NCBI GenBank assembly: GCA_004295055.1
Contig: SHNJ01000007.1
Location: 166,807 to 230,806 of the forward strand
Length of the DNA: 64,000 nucleotides
Direction of reading: 5' to 3'
Origin: Alphaproteobacteria bacterium
GTDB taxonomy: Bacteria; Pseudomonadota; Alphaproteobacteria; SHNJ01
Under the pieces are notes generated by a model that was given only the letters and a program-made list of their open reading frames with translations, did no database searches and was not told the origin of the DNA. A program made the translations under genes and the position numbers. Shown piece after piece: positions 44,098-52,421 of the stretch (the stretch's first letter is position 1; the number at the start of each line of letters is the position of its first letter).

Positions 44098-46826
44098 TGC
44101 GCGCTACTGGACATTATCCAGCGCCGTAAAGTTTCTATGCTTTGGGCGCCAAAACTTTCAATTTCCGCACTTACAGTTTTGGCGTGGGCATAATTTTTCT
44201 GGCGGCAGGATTCATCCAATTCCTTAGCTTTATTGCAAAGCGGCATTAATCCAAAACTGCCACAGGTGGATTTTAATGTATGACCCTCGCGTTCCAAATT
44301 ATCCCACTTTTCTTCGCGGCATAATTGCTTAATCAGATTCAAGCGGTGAACGGTTTCATCGATAAAAGTACCTAGCAAATTATTCAAAGTTTCATCGCCA
44401 ATATCCTGGCGCAATTGTTTTAATACGGATTCATCCACTAGCATGGCTTTGCCTCCATGATTTTCGGATAACTTGGAATTATCTGGATTCAAAACTTCAA
44501 AAACGGTTTTTAGAAACAGGTTTTTTTCGACCGGCTTGATTATATAAGCGACCATGCCAGCTTTCATACATTTCTCTTTTTCAGCCGGAATGGCTTGATT
44601 GGTAATGGCGATAATGGGCACATTGCGATAACGATCATCAAGCGATTTTATTTTCTGAGCCGCCGTAATACCATCCATTTTCGGCATTTTAAGATCCATC
44701 AAAATCAAATCATACTTATGTTTTCCGGCCATTTGCACAGCGGCAAGACCGTCTTCGGCTTGATCCATCTGGAAACCATAATGTTTTAAATAGCCAATGG
44801 GCATCAGCCGGTTGGTCAAACTGTCGTCTACAATCAATATTCTTTTCTGGCCAAAATCTACGGCTGCGCCATTTCTGTCATTAAAGCTAGTGATAATTTC
44901 CCGTTTAGCCGCTTTGGCTAAAACGAAACTGAACACAAAACAACTGCCTTCGCCCAATTTGCTTTGCACCGATATATCGCCCTGCATCAATCCGACCAAT
45001 TTCTTGCATATAGCCAAACCCAATCCAGTGCCGCTGAATTTGCGCGTGAAGGATAGATCTATTTGATGGAACGGTTCAAAAATCGTGGCCAGCTTATCCT
45101 GCGGAATGCCAATACCGGTATCTATAACTTTTACTTGAACTTTGGCTTCTTCGCTGGTTTCCGATAATAAATTCAATTGCACTTCGATGTGCCCCTTGGC
45201 TGTGAATTTAATCGCATTATTCACAAGATTGCGCGTAATCTGCGTTATGCGATCCGGGTCGCCGAACAATTGTTTCGGAACTTTATAATCCAGCGTAAAT
45301 TGCAGGCTTAAGCCTTTTTCAAAGGCAATATCGCGCAAATCGCTTAACGCGCGGCGCAACAGATCATTCAAATCCAAAGACTTCGTATTGATCGCCAGGT
45401 TTTTGGATTCCAAGTTAGAGTAATCCAAAATATCGTCGACCAATGTTAATAACTTTTCAGCGGATTCTTTGGCCGTATTTAAAAATTCACTTTGTTTGGA
45501 GTTTAGAGAGGTCTGAGATAATAAATCCACCATGCCCATCATGCCATTGATAGGAGTCTTTATTTCATGGCTCATCACGGCCAAAAATTGCGATTTAGCC
45601 TTACTGGCTTCATCGGCCATATTTTTGGCTTGAACAACTTCCTGTTCTTGAATTTTACGCTGGGTAATATCAGTCAAAATAATGACGAAATGGGTTTTGA
45701 TGCCTTCCGCGCCGACAATGGGATTGATTTGAATATGGCTCCAAAATGCGCGTTTGGCATTGTCCACCGTCTTGATTTCAACTTCCAAAGCCGAATAATT
45801 TTCAAAACTGGATTCCACTTCCTGTGCCTTGGCCATATCGCTGTCCGGGCCGAACAGAAAACGTAAATTCTGCCCAATGATTTTGTCCGGTGTATATCCA
45901 GTGATGGCGGAAAAGGCGCGGTTGACGAAAATAATCGGATTGTCCGGCAACAGCGCATCGCAGATGGCCATGCCGGTGTTGGTGGCCTGCACGGCTTCGG
46001 ATAGTTGCGAATTCTCTGCGGCGAGGGTGGCAAGCAGCGATTCTTGCTCCCGAATCTGCGTAATATCGGTAAAGGTGATTACAGTGTGTTCGTTGCTGCT
46101 GCTTTGCTGGACCAGATAATATTTTTTATTGCGATGCTTGAAGAAAAATTTATAGGATCCAGCATTAAAATGGTCTTGCCATTCTTGCAGGTAATTCTGT
46201 TCGTTATCTATAGCTTCCAGGATATTTTGCGAATATACGATTTTACTGCATATTTCCGTGATATGGGCGCCAGGCATCAAGGCATGCCGCGTTTCTGGCA
46301 CAATGCCATGGATGCCGGAACTGAAATGGATTAAATGACCGGACCCATCAAACATCAAATAGGCATCGGATAAAGCCATTAGACTGTTATTCCAGTGCCG
46401 GTCGGACTGACGCCGCTGTATTAAGGATAGTTTATAATCGGTTATATTTTCGATGCAGTAAACAATTCTGCCTCTGTTCCGATTGTATAGGCCGCATGTA
46501 ATTTTAATCCAGCGCTCCGCGCGCTCGGAACCAATCAACAATCGCTTTTCCAATTGCAGTTGGGATTTCTCTCCGGCTTTTAGGCGGTCTAACAATTGCT
46601 GGATGAAATTACGGTCGCCGTCATCCGTTAAGGATAGAAAGTCTTCTCCCACTAAATTTTCTTTAGGCTTTTGAAAAAACTCCGAAACGGCCTGGGTACA
46701 ATCCAAAATTCTTTGATCGTCATTCGTTAAAACAATCATCATTCCGGCAAAATCGAAAATAGGAGAGGACAACGGAATTAGATCGTCCGTAATCTCGTTA
46801 AAAAGGGTGGGCGCGGGACGGCTCAT
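44094..46826 (-). CDS. Hybrid histidine kinase: PAS x3, HisKA, HATPase, REC, HPt
   Basis: 910 aa, no membrane segment, so cytoplasmic. Three PAS-like domains occupy about 15-130, 140-265 and 280-395; the third carries GQNLRFLFG at about 318, similar to the LOV motif GxNCRFLQ but with Leu in place of the photoactive Cys. HisKA His420 is in VMSHEIKTPINGMMGM, followed by HATPase (NAIKFT, GTGLGLAI). The receiver Asp is about 711 (LMDLKMPKMDG) and the HPt His about 847 (HTLKSTCGSFG). No DNA-binding output lies nearby. It is convergent with the Amt-kinase fusion, and the two may share a phosphorelay. Confidence 0.9.
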   Translation of the reverse strand: MSRPAPTLFNEITDDLIPLSSPIFDFAGMMIVLTNDDQRILDCTQAVSEFFQKPKENLVGEDFLSLTDDGDRNFIQQLLDRLKAGEKSQLQLEKRLLIGSERAERWIKITCGLYNRNRGRIVYCIENITDYKLSLIQRRQSDRHWNNSLMALSDAYLMFDGSGHLIHFSSGIHGIVPETRHALMPGAHITEICSKIVYSQNILEAIDNEQNYLQEWQDHFNAGSYKFFFKHRNKKYYLVQQSSSNEHTVITFTDITQIREQESLLATLAAENSQLSEAVQATNTGMAICDALLPDNPIIFVNRAFSAITGYTPDKIIGQNLRFLFGPDSDMAKAQEVESSFENYSALEVEIKTVDNAKRAFWSHIQINPIVGAEGIKTHFVIILTDITQRKIQEQEVVQAKNMADEASKAKSQFLAVMSHEIKTPINGMMGMVDLLSQTSLNSKQSEFLNTAKESAEKLLTLVDDILDYSNLESKNLAINTKSLDLNDLLRRALSDLRDIAFEKGLSLQFTLDYKVPKQLFGDPDRITQITRNLVNNAIKFTAKGHIEVQLNLLSETSEEAKVQVKVIDTGIGIPQDKLATIFEPFHQIDLSFTRKFSGTGLGLAICKKLVGLMQGDISVQSKLGEGSCFVFSFVLAKAAKREIITSFNDRNGAAVDFGQKRILIVDDSLTNRLMPIGYLKHYGFQMDQAEDGLAAVQMAGKHKYDLILMDLKMPKMDGITAAQKIKSLDDRYRNVPIIAITNQAIPAEKEKCMKAGMVAYIIKPVEKNLFLKTVFEVLNPDNSKLSENHGGKAMLVDESVLKQLRQDIGDETLNNLLGTFIDETVHRLNLIKQLCREEKWDNLEREGHTLKSTCGSFGLMPLCNKAKELDESCRQKNYAHAKTVSAEIESFGAQSIETLRRWIMSSSAH

Positions 46827-47075
46827 TAGACTACAATAGTATGATCTAAATCCTTATTTTTATTGGTTTTTCAATTGTGCTCTTAAGATTTTAAATTTAG
46901 ATAAATTTTTCCCAGAAAAATTTATAATTTCTTGATATAATTAGATTTAGATAGAGTTTCATGATTATTTATAAGAAAATAACTTAATAACCTATTGACA
47001 AATAATAATATTATGTTAGCATGGGAGTAATACAAGAAACGCATAATTACTGAAATCAACAAGTAAGCATAGACA

Positions 47076-47750
47076 ATGAACAGGGAAATAAGGGTTTCTT
47101 TAGTATTTTTATTAGCCATAGCGATTCTGCTGCCGCTACCGGTGTATGCGGACGATTACCAAAATTTCTCATCCTACATGGATAACAACGTTAAAAGCCG
47201 TTATAACCCGAATTTAAAGGCTGTGGATTCACGCCAAAACCCATTACGCCGTCTGATGAATTCATCCAGCGGATATTCCAATAACAATAGCCAATTAGGT
47301 ATGGGCGGAACTGGATCAGGGTATGGCAATAATTACTCTTCCGATGTCCAAGGAAGATCCATATCCCTAAGTAACGTTCCTCCTTCCAAATCTGCAATGG
47401 CCTATAATCAATACCGCACACTTCCAGCACAAAAATATGTACGGCCAGTTGCCGTGGCAAGCCGTAGCAACCCACTTGCTGCTGCCGTTAACACGGCTAG
47501 CGCTGCCCCCGCTGCACAGCAAACACCAGTCGTGTCCGCACCACCAGTGGTTACGCATAACAGCACTAAGGCAAACACCTCTGTTGCCTCATCTGCTAGA
47601 ACCGAAGATACGGCCGCGGTTACACGTTCAAATACTACGCATACTGAAACCACTCGAACGGTAACGATTTCGTCCCCGCCACCGGCTATAACTCCTCCTC
47701 CTCCTCCGGTAAACAGACCAAGCATAGCTCCGTCCGCACTATCCGACTAA
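47076..47750 (+). CDS. Hypothetical secreted low-complexity protein
   Basis: 224 aa. A signal peptide at 1-25 (VSLVFLLAIAILLPLPVYAD) is followed by an Asn/Ser/Tyr/Gly-rich part (about 30-115), then an Ala/Val/Thr/Ser-rich stretch and a proline-rich end (SPPPAITPPPPPVNRPS). No domain is recognised. The composition fits an extended surface or periplasmic protein. The gap 46827-47075 before it is very AT-rich and holds no recognisable element. Confidence 0.5.
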   Translation: MNREIRVSLVFLLAIAILLPLPVYADDYQNFSSYMDNNVKSRYNPNLKAVDSRQNPLRRLMNSSSGYSNNNSQLGMGGTGSGYGNNYSSDVQGRSISLSNVPPSKSAMAYNQYRTLPAQKYVRPVAVASRSNPLAAAVNTASAAPAAQQTPVVSAPPVVTHNSTKANTSVASSARTEDTAAVTRSNTTHTETTRTVTISSPPPAITPPPPPVNRPSIAPSALSD

Positions 47751-47796
47751 GAACGAATCTATTTGACTTTTAATGGGTTTCGCTAAATCTTGGCCC

Positions 47797-48231
47797 ATGC
47801 CTAAATTCAGCGATTCTAAAATACTCCCTTATACTCAAAAGCAAATGTTTGATCTGGTCGCAAAGGTAGAAGAGTATCCCAATTTTCTGCCTTGGTGCCT
47901 GGATGCGGTCGTTACCCATAGAACCGAAACGCAAGTTGCGGCGGATCTGGTCATTGGTTGGAAGCTGATACGGGAAAAATTCACCAGTCACGTCCATCTG
48001 CAAGCCCCGGCCGCTATTACGGTAGAATATCAGGATGGCCCATTTCAATATCTGCACAATGAATGGCGATTCACTGCTCAGGGAAAAAAACAAACGGAAA
48101 TTGACTTTATGGTGGATTTTGAGTTCCGATCGCCGCTAATGAATACGATTATGGGTCCTTTGTTTATTCCAGCCGTGCATAAAATGATTGAAGCCTTTGA
48201 AAAAAGGGCAGAGGATCTTTATGGTCAATAA
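47797..48231 (+). CDS. RatA/Coq10-type SRPBCC protein
   Basis: 144 aa from ATG 47797, where the sequence MPKFSDSKILPYTQKQMFDL matches the usual family start; another ATG lies 24 bases upstream. VEEYPNFLPWC and EWRFTAQGKKQTEIDFMVDF are START-like features. Bacterial members bind ubiquinone (Coq10) or were named RatA for ribosome association; in alphaproteobacteria the gene normally follows lipA, here separated from it by the 6-kb sensor-kinase insertion. The last codons overlap the TraX gene. Confidence 0.9.
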   Translation: MPKFSDSKILPYTQKQMFDLVAKVEEYPNFLPWCLDAVVTHRTETQVAADLVIGWKLIREKFTSHVHLQAPAAITVEYQDGPFQYLHNEWRFTAQGKKQTEIDFMVDFEFRSPLMNTIMGPLFIPAVHKMIEAFEKRAEDLYGQ

Positions 48232-48946
48232 TCCGGTCCGCCCAATAAAAGCACTGGTCGATTTATCGTCATCTCAGATCGAAACGCTAAAGATAATGGC
48301 GATTCTGTTTATGGTTATCGATCATATGAACAGAATTATGTTTCATACGGAACAATTTTGGATGATCGCGGTGGGGCGGATCGCCTTTCCATTATTTTGT
48401 TTTATTGCCGCGTACCATTATGAAAAACCGATAAAGAACTTTAAAAAATATATATTTTTATTAATAACATTCGGCGTTATAAGCCAACCAATTTATATTT
48501 GGACGCTGGCATTCACCCAATTCAACATCTTTTTTACGCTGGCAGCGGGGCTGGTTACGGTATGGCTATACGATAACCAGGATCGTTTTTTATCCGGCTT
48601 AAATAAAGCCCAGCGAATGGCGGCGGGACTTGCAGCCGCAGTTGTTTGGTTTTTAGCCGGATTTTATGTTGATTACAGTCATGCCGGAATTTTATTGATT
48701 CCCTGCATGGTGTTATGGCTTCGCTATCAAACCGATTTGTTTTTATTCTGCGCCTTTGCCACCGTTATTATTGCCAATTATTTTGTGGCGTATTCGATTG
48801 TCGGATTGCTGGCGTTTGCCCTGATTTTTGTTGTGGCCCTGATTCCATCGTCGATTCCACGCCTGCCAAGATATTTTTATTATTTATTTTATCCGGCGCA
48901 TTTGGTGATTCTGAAACTAGTTGCCCTTTATCTGCTGCAACAATAA
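48221..48946 (+). CDS. TraX-family membrane protein
   Basis: 241 aa from ATG 48221, inside the end of the RatA gene (11-base overlap). Multiple membrane segments; ALVDLSSSQIETLKIMAIL followed by DHMNRI and GRIAFPLFCFIAAYHYE are hallmarks of the TraX family. TraX of F plasmids N-acetylates pilin; chromosomal homologs of unknown substrate are common. The 3' end overlaps pncC on the other strand by 30 bases. Confidence 0.85.
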   Translation: MVNNPVRPIKALVDLSSSQIETLKIMAILFMVIDHMNRIMFHTEQFWMIAVGRIAFPLFCFIAAYHYEKPIKNFKKYIFLLITFGVISQPIYIWTLAFTQFNIFFTLAAGLVTVWLYDNQDRFLSGLNKAQRMAAGLAAAVVWFLAGFYVDYSHAGILLIPCMVLWLRYQTDLFLFCAFATVIIANYFVAYSIVGLLAFALIFVVALIPSSIPRLPRYFYYLFYPAHLVILKLVALYLLQQ

Positions 48947-49414
48947 TTCCAAAGCGTGATTAACCGCCTGAAGCCGGACCGCTTGCCGGCCGCCAGGATA
49001 AATATTGCGAATCACGCGCGGCACTCTGCCTTCTTGCAAAACGGAAATATAAACTAGCCCGACTGGCTTTTCGATGCTGCCGCCGGAAGGGCCGGCGATG
49101 CCTGTAATGGCGATTCCCCAATCAAGCAGGGGATTGCGCGTCAATAATCCTTGCGCCATTTCCAGGACGACTTCTTCCGATACAGCCCCGAAAGCGTTCA
49201 GCGTTACGGGATCAATTCCCAAATGCTGCAATTTAGCTTCATTGGAATAGGTAACATGCCCCAAATACAGAACCGAGGAAGATCCAGGGATGGAAGTGAT
49301 TGCCCCAGCCAACAGACCGCCGGTGCAGGATTCCGCAAGCCCCAATAATTGCTGCCGTGCCGCTAAGGTTTTAACGACATCCGCTGCCAAAGAGATGGTT
49401 TTAGGATCAAACAC
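48917..49414 (-). CDS. pncC: Nicotinamide-nucleotide amidohydrolase (CinA C-terminal domain)
   Basis: 165 aa, a stand-alone CinA C-terminal domain. LLGLAESCTGGLLAGAITSI contains the catalytic Ser, and ITGIAGPSGG is the second family motif. It deamidates nicotinamide mononucleotide to nicotinate mononucleotide, recycling NAD. First-to-last on the minus strand the order is ispDF, pgpA, pncC with gaps of only a few bases, which indicates one operon. Confidence 0.93.
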   Translation of the reverse strand: MFDPKTISLAADVVKTLAARQQLLGLAESCTGGLLAGAITSIPGSSSVLYLGHVTYSNEAKLQHLGIDPVTLNAFGAVSEEVVLEMAQGLLTRNPLLDWGIAITGIAGPSGGSIEKPVGLVYISVLQEGRVPRVIRNIYPGGRQAVRLQAVNHALELLLQQIKGN

Positions 49415-49417
49415 GAT

Positions 49418-49879
49418 TTAAATAACTTGAAATAAGAACAATAAAAATCCGCTAATAATTCCGGCTAGAACATCGTCCGCCAATACGCCAAACGTATTGG
49501 GAAACTTTTTATCGACCCAGGAAATAGGCCAAGGCTTGAAAATATCGAAAGCGCGGAATAATAAAAATGCCACTGCCGCAAATCCGACATTGCTTAGAAA
49601 CAAATAAAAAAATACAAACGATTGTCCGGCAACTTCGTCAATAACAATCCAGGATGGATCGGGATCATCAGGATTATTCTTTAAAATAATATCGGCCGAC
49701 CAAATCGACAACAAGCAAGCGGCCGTAAAAAATACAAACAAGGCAGAAGTTCCGATATAGACTTGCAATAAATAGGCTATAGCAGCCGTATATAGCGAGG
49801 CCCAAGTGCCAGGCGCCTTCGGCAGATGGCCGATGCCGAAACAGCTGGCAATTTGAACGGCGATTTTATATTTGTCCAT
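49418..49879 (-). CDS. pgpA: Phosphatidylglycerophosphatase A
   Basis: 153 aa from ATG 49879; the frame is open further upstream into ispDF but MDKYKIAVQIASCFGIGHL is the family start. GHLPKAPGTWASL and DDVLAGIISG are the conserved metal-binding regions of PgpA, with membrane segments at about 30-70 and 90-150. It removes phosphate from phosphatidylglycerophosphate in phosphatidylglycerol synthesis. Four bases separate it from ispDF. Confidence 0.92.
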   Translation of the reverse strand: MDKYKIAVQIASCFGIGHLPKAPGTWASLYTAAIAYLLQVYIGTSALFVFFTAACLLSIWSADIILKNNPDDPDPSWIVIDEVAGQSFVFFYLFLSNVGFAAVAFLLFRAFDIFKPWPISWVDKKFPNTFGVLADDVLAGIISGFLLFLFQVI

Positions 49880-49883
49880 GCAA

Positions 49884-51047
49884 TTATCCTTTATACAAAA
49901 CCGTAGCGACAGCGTGTGCGGCAATGCCTTCGCCGCGGCCAATAAATCCCATTTTTTCATTGGTGGTGGCCTTGATATTGACGTTGTCGTTGGCGATACC
50001 AAGCATCTTGGCGATATTATTTTGCATCATAATGCGATAGGGCGCTATTTTCGGCTCTTCCGCTAAAATGGTAATATCGACGTTGCCGACACTGCCATTT
50101 TTTTCTGCCACGAGCTCAAGGGCTTTTTTAATAAAAATTTCAGACGCGGCGTTTTTCCATTGATCGTCGCTGGGCGGAAAATGAGTTCCTATATCACCAG
50201 CGCCGCAAGTCCCCAATAATGCGTCGGTCAATGCATGCAACACGACATCCGCATCCGAATGACCTTGCAATGATTTGTCGTGCATAATGCGAATGCCGCC
50301 CAGCATCATGCCTTTGCCTGAAATCAATGGGTGTACATCGTAACCGTAACCGGTGCGGGGAATAAATTTATTATGCATCGCTTCGAACCGTTCCAAATCG
50401 TAGGAATAGGTGATTTTAAAATTATCGCTTCTGCTTTCCATGAATTTTATGCCCATTCCGCTGGATCCCGCAAGCCCTATATCGTCGGTAAATTGTTCGG
50501 GGCCGGCATTGCGATGGGCCTCTAAAATCAGATCGAAGCTAAATCCTTGCGGAGTTTCCGCCGCCCACAAGCCTTGGCGTTCCACGGCTTCTAATTCGCT
50601 GACCGCATTGTTTTGGCGGTGAATCGTATCGGTGACTTTTCGCGCCAGGCTGACGCCATAATTTCTTTCCGACTTTAGCTGCGTAATTAATTTTTCTACA
50701 TCCGCCTGTTGCACATTGGGTCTTGCCGCGTCATGAATCAAAACATAATCCGGCGCGTTTTTCGCCAATGCTTCCAGACCCAATCGTACCGATTCCTGAC
50801 GTGTCGCGCCGCCAATGCAATATTGGGCCTTGGTTCCGGCGGCGACTTTTCGAAATTCTTCCAGATCATCTTCGCGAATGGCTACCATAATGGAATCAAC
50901 CGATGGGCAAATCCCGAATAAATCCAGTGACCAGCGCAATAATGGTTTGCCGGCAATAGGAATATAAGGCTTGGCGATTTTGGCGCCCAGCCGTTCACTA
51001 GACCCGCCAGCGACAATAAGCGCGGCTATGGTAGATTTTTGCTGCAT
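49884..51047 (-). CDS. ispDF: Bifunctional IspD/IspF enzyme of the MEP pathway
   Basis: 387 aa. The N-terminal half is IspD (ALIVAGGSSERLG near the start, IHDAARPNV at about 103); the C-terminal half is IspF, starting at about 231 with TGYGYDVHPLISGKGMMLGG and HSDADVVLHALTDALLG, ending in NEKMGFIGRGEGIAAHAV. It carries out two steps from 2-C-methyl-erythritol 4-phosphate to the cyclodiphosphate in isoprenoid synthesis, missing the IspE step. This fusion is typical of alphaproteobacteria. Divergent from dusB. Confidence 0.96.
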   Translation of the reverse strand: MQQKSTIAALIVAGGSSERLGAKIAKPYIPIAGKPLLRWSLDLFGICPSVDSIMVAIREDDLEEFRKVAAGTKAQYCIGGATRQESVRLGLEALAKNAPDYVLIHDAARPNVQQADVEKLITQLKSERNYGVSLARKVTDTIHRQNNAVSELEAVERQGLWAAETPQGFSFDLILEAHRNAGPEQFTDDIGLAGSSGMGIKFMESRSDNFKITYSYDLERFEAMHNKFIPRTGYGYDVHPLISGKGMMLGGIRIMHDKSLQGHSDADVVLHALTDALLGTCGAGDIGTHFPPSDDQWKNAASEIFIKKALELVAEKNGSVGNVDITILAEEPKIAPYRIMMQNNIAKMLGIANDNVNIKATTNEKMGFIGRGEGIAAHAVATVLYKG

Positions 51048-51139
51048 TTTCTATGGGTTAAAGCTTTAGCATAACTACTTGCAAAATAAACAATAATTAT
51101 CTAATATGCCTAAAATTTAGGCAATATAATCAACAGCCC

Positions 51140-52141
51140 ATGCAACAAACCACACCATTGCCCGGCTTTGCGATCGGCCCGGTGACATTAAAAGACCCCG
51201 TAATCCTCGCCCCGATGTCGGGCGTAACGGATCTGCCATTTCGTAAATTGGTGAAACGCCAGGGAGCGGGACTGGTGGTTTCCGAAATGATTGCCAGCCA
51301 GGCGATGATCCGCGAATGCCGTAAATCGCAATTGATGGCCAAAAATCTGCCCGAAGAATTTCCAATGTCGGTTCAATTGGCCGGTTGCGAACCCGAAGTC
51401 ATGGCTGAAGCCGCCAAGTTGAATGAAGATTCCGGCGCGGCGATTATTGATATCAATTTTGGCTGTCCCGCCAAAAAAGTGGTCAACGGCTATGCCGGAT
51501 CGCATTTAATGCGCGACGAAGTCTTGGCTGGTAAAATTATGGAAGCCACCGTGAAGGCGGTAAAATTGCCGGTCACGATGAAAATGCGCATGGGGTGGGA
51601 TGATAATTGTTTAAACGCGCCCACCTTTGCCAAAATTGCCGAAGAATCCGGTATCAAAATGATTACCGTGCATGGCCGCACGCGTTGCCAGTTTTATAAT
51701 GGCGAAGCCAATTGGCCTTTTATCCGCAATGTTAAAGAAGCGACCAAACTGCCGGTCATCGCCAATGGCGATATCGTCGATTTTTCCGATGTCGATAACG
51801 CGCTCAATGCATCTGGCGCTGACGGCGTTATGATTGGCCGCGGGGCCTATGGACGTCCATGGTTTTTAAAACAGATCATGCATTATTTACATACGCGCGA
51901 AAAATTGCCGGAACCGAACCTAGCCGAGAAATATCAGATCATAAAAGCGCATTATGAAGATATGCTGTCGCATTACGGCACTCATACCGGCCTTAAAATA
52001 GCGCGCAAGCACCTGGGCTGGTATAGCAAGGGGCTGCCGGCTTCCGCCGATTTCCGGGCCAGGGTAAATACCGTGCCGGATCCGAAAACGGTGGTGGAAT
52101 TAATCGATCAGTTTTTTGAACCCTTATTGGCGGCGGCATAA
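51140..52141 (+). CDS. dusB: tRNA-dihydrouridine synthase B (NifR3 family)
   Basis: 333 aa. APMSGVTDLPFRKLVKRQGA at the start, NFGCPAKKV with the catalytic Cys, and TVHGRTRCQ and ANGDIVDF mark the family. It is an FMN enzyme that reduces uridine in tRNA. One base separates its stop from the ATG of the Fis-like gene, the order found in the dusB-fis operon of gammaproteobacteria, whereas alphaproteobacteria normally have ntrBC here. Confidence 0.96.
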   Translation: MQQTTPLPGFAIGPVTLKDPVILAPMSGVTDLPFRKLVKRQGAGLVVSEMIASQAMIRECRKSQLMAKNLPEEFPMSVQLAGCEPEVMAEAAKLNEDSGAAIIDINFGCPAKKVVNGYAGSHLMRDEVLAGKIMEATVKAVKLPVTMKMRMGWDDNCLNAPTFAKIAEESGIKMITVHGRTRCQFYNGEANWPFIRNVKEATKLPVIANGDIVDFSDVDNALNASGADGVMIGRGAYGRPWFLKQIMHYLHTREKLPEPNLAEKYQIIKAHYEDMLSHYGTHTGLKIARKHLGWYSKGLPASADFRARVNTVPDPKTVVELIDQFFEPLLAAA

Positions 52142-52142
52142 A

Positions 52143-52421
52143 ATGAACGATCAGAATTCCCATATCCTAAGCCAGAATTTGTTGCAAAATACGATCGAAG
52201 AATATGTGCGCAATGTCAGCAATCAAAATATCACACCCAGGGATTTATACGACCAGGTTATTCAAGAAGTGGAACGGCCTTTGATTCAATATGCGTTACA
52301 ACAATGCCGGGGCAATCAAATCCGGGCCGCAAAAATGCTTGGGATCAACCGCAACACGCTGCACAAAAAAATTAAGACACTGAACATTTCCGTCAGAAAG
52401 AAAGCCAATGCAAGTATCTAA
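52143..52421 (+). CDS. fis: Fis-like nucleoid protein
   Basis: 92 aa from ATG 52143. The whole length corresponds to enteric Fis (98 aa): a 40-residue N-terminal arm, then DLYDQVIQEVERPLIQYAL, and the helix-turn-helix RGNQIRAAKMLGINRNTLHKK at about 55-75. In Fis the arm makes contacts for recombination, and the rest forms a dimer. Fis is thought to derive from the C-terminus of NtrC, and this gene stands where ntrC is usually found. It overlaps ntrY by 14 bases, so translation is coupled. Confidence 0.85.
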   Translation: MNDQNSHILSQNLLQNTIEEYVRNVSNQNITPRDLYDQVIQEVERPLIQYALQQCRGNQIRAAKMLGINRNTLHKKIKTLNISVRKKANASI

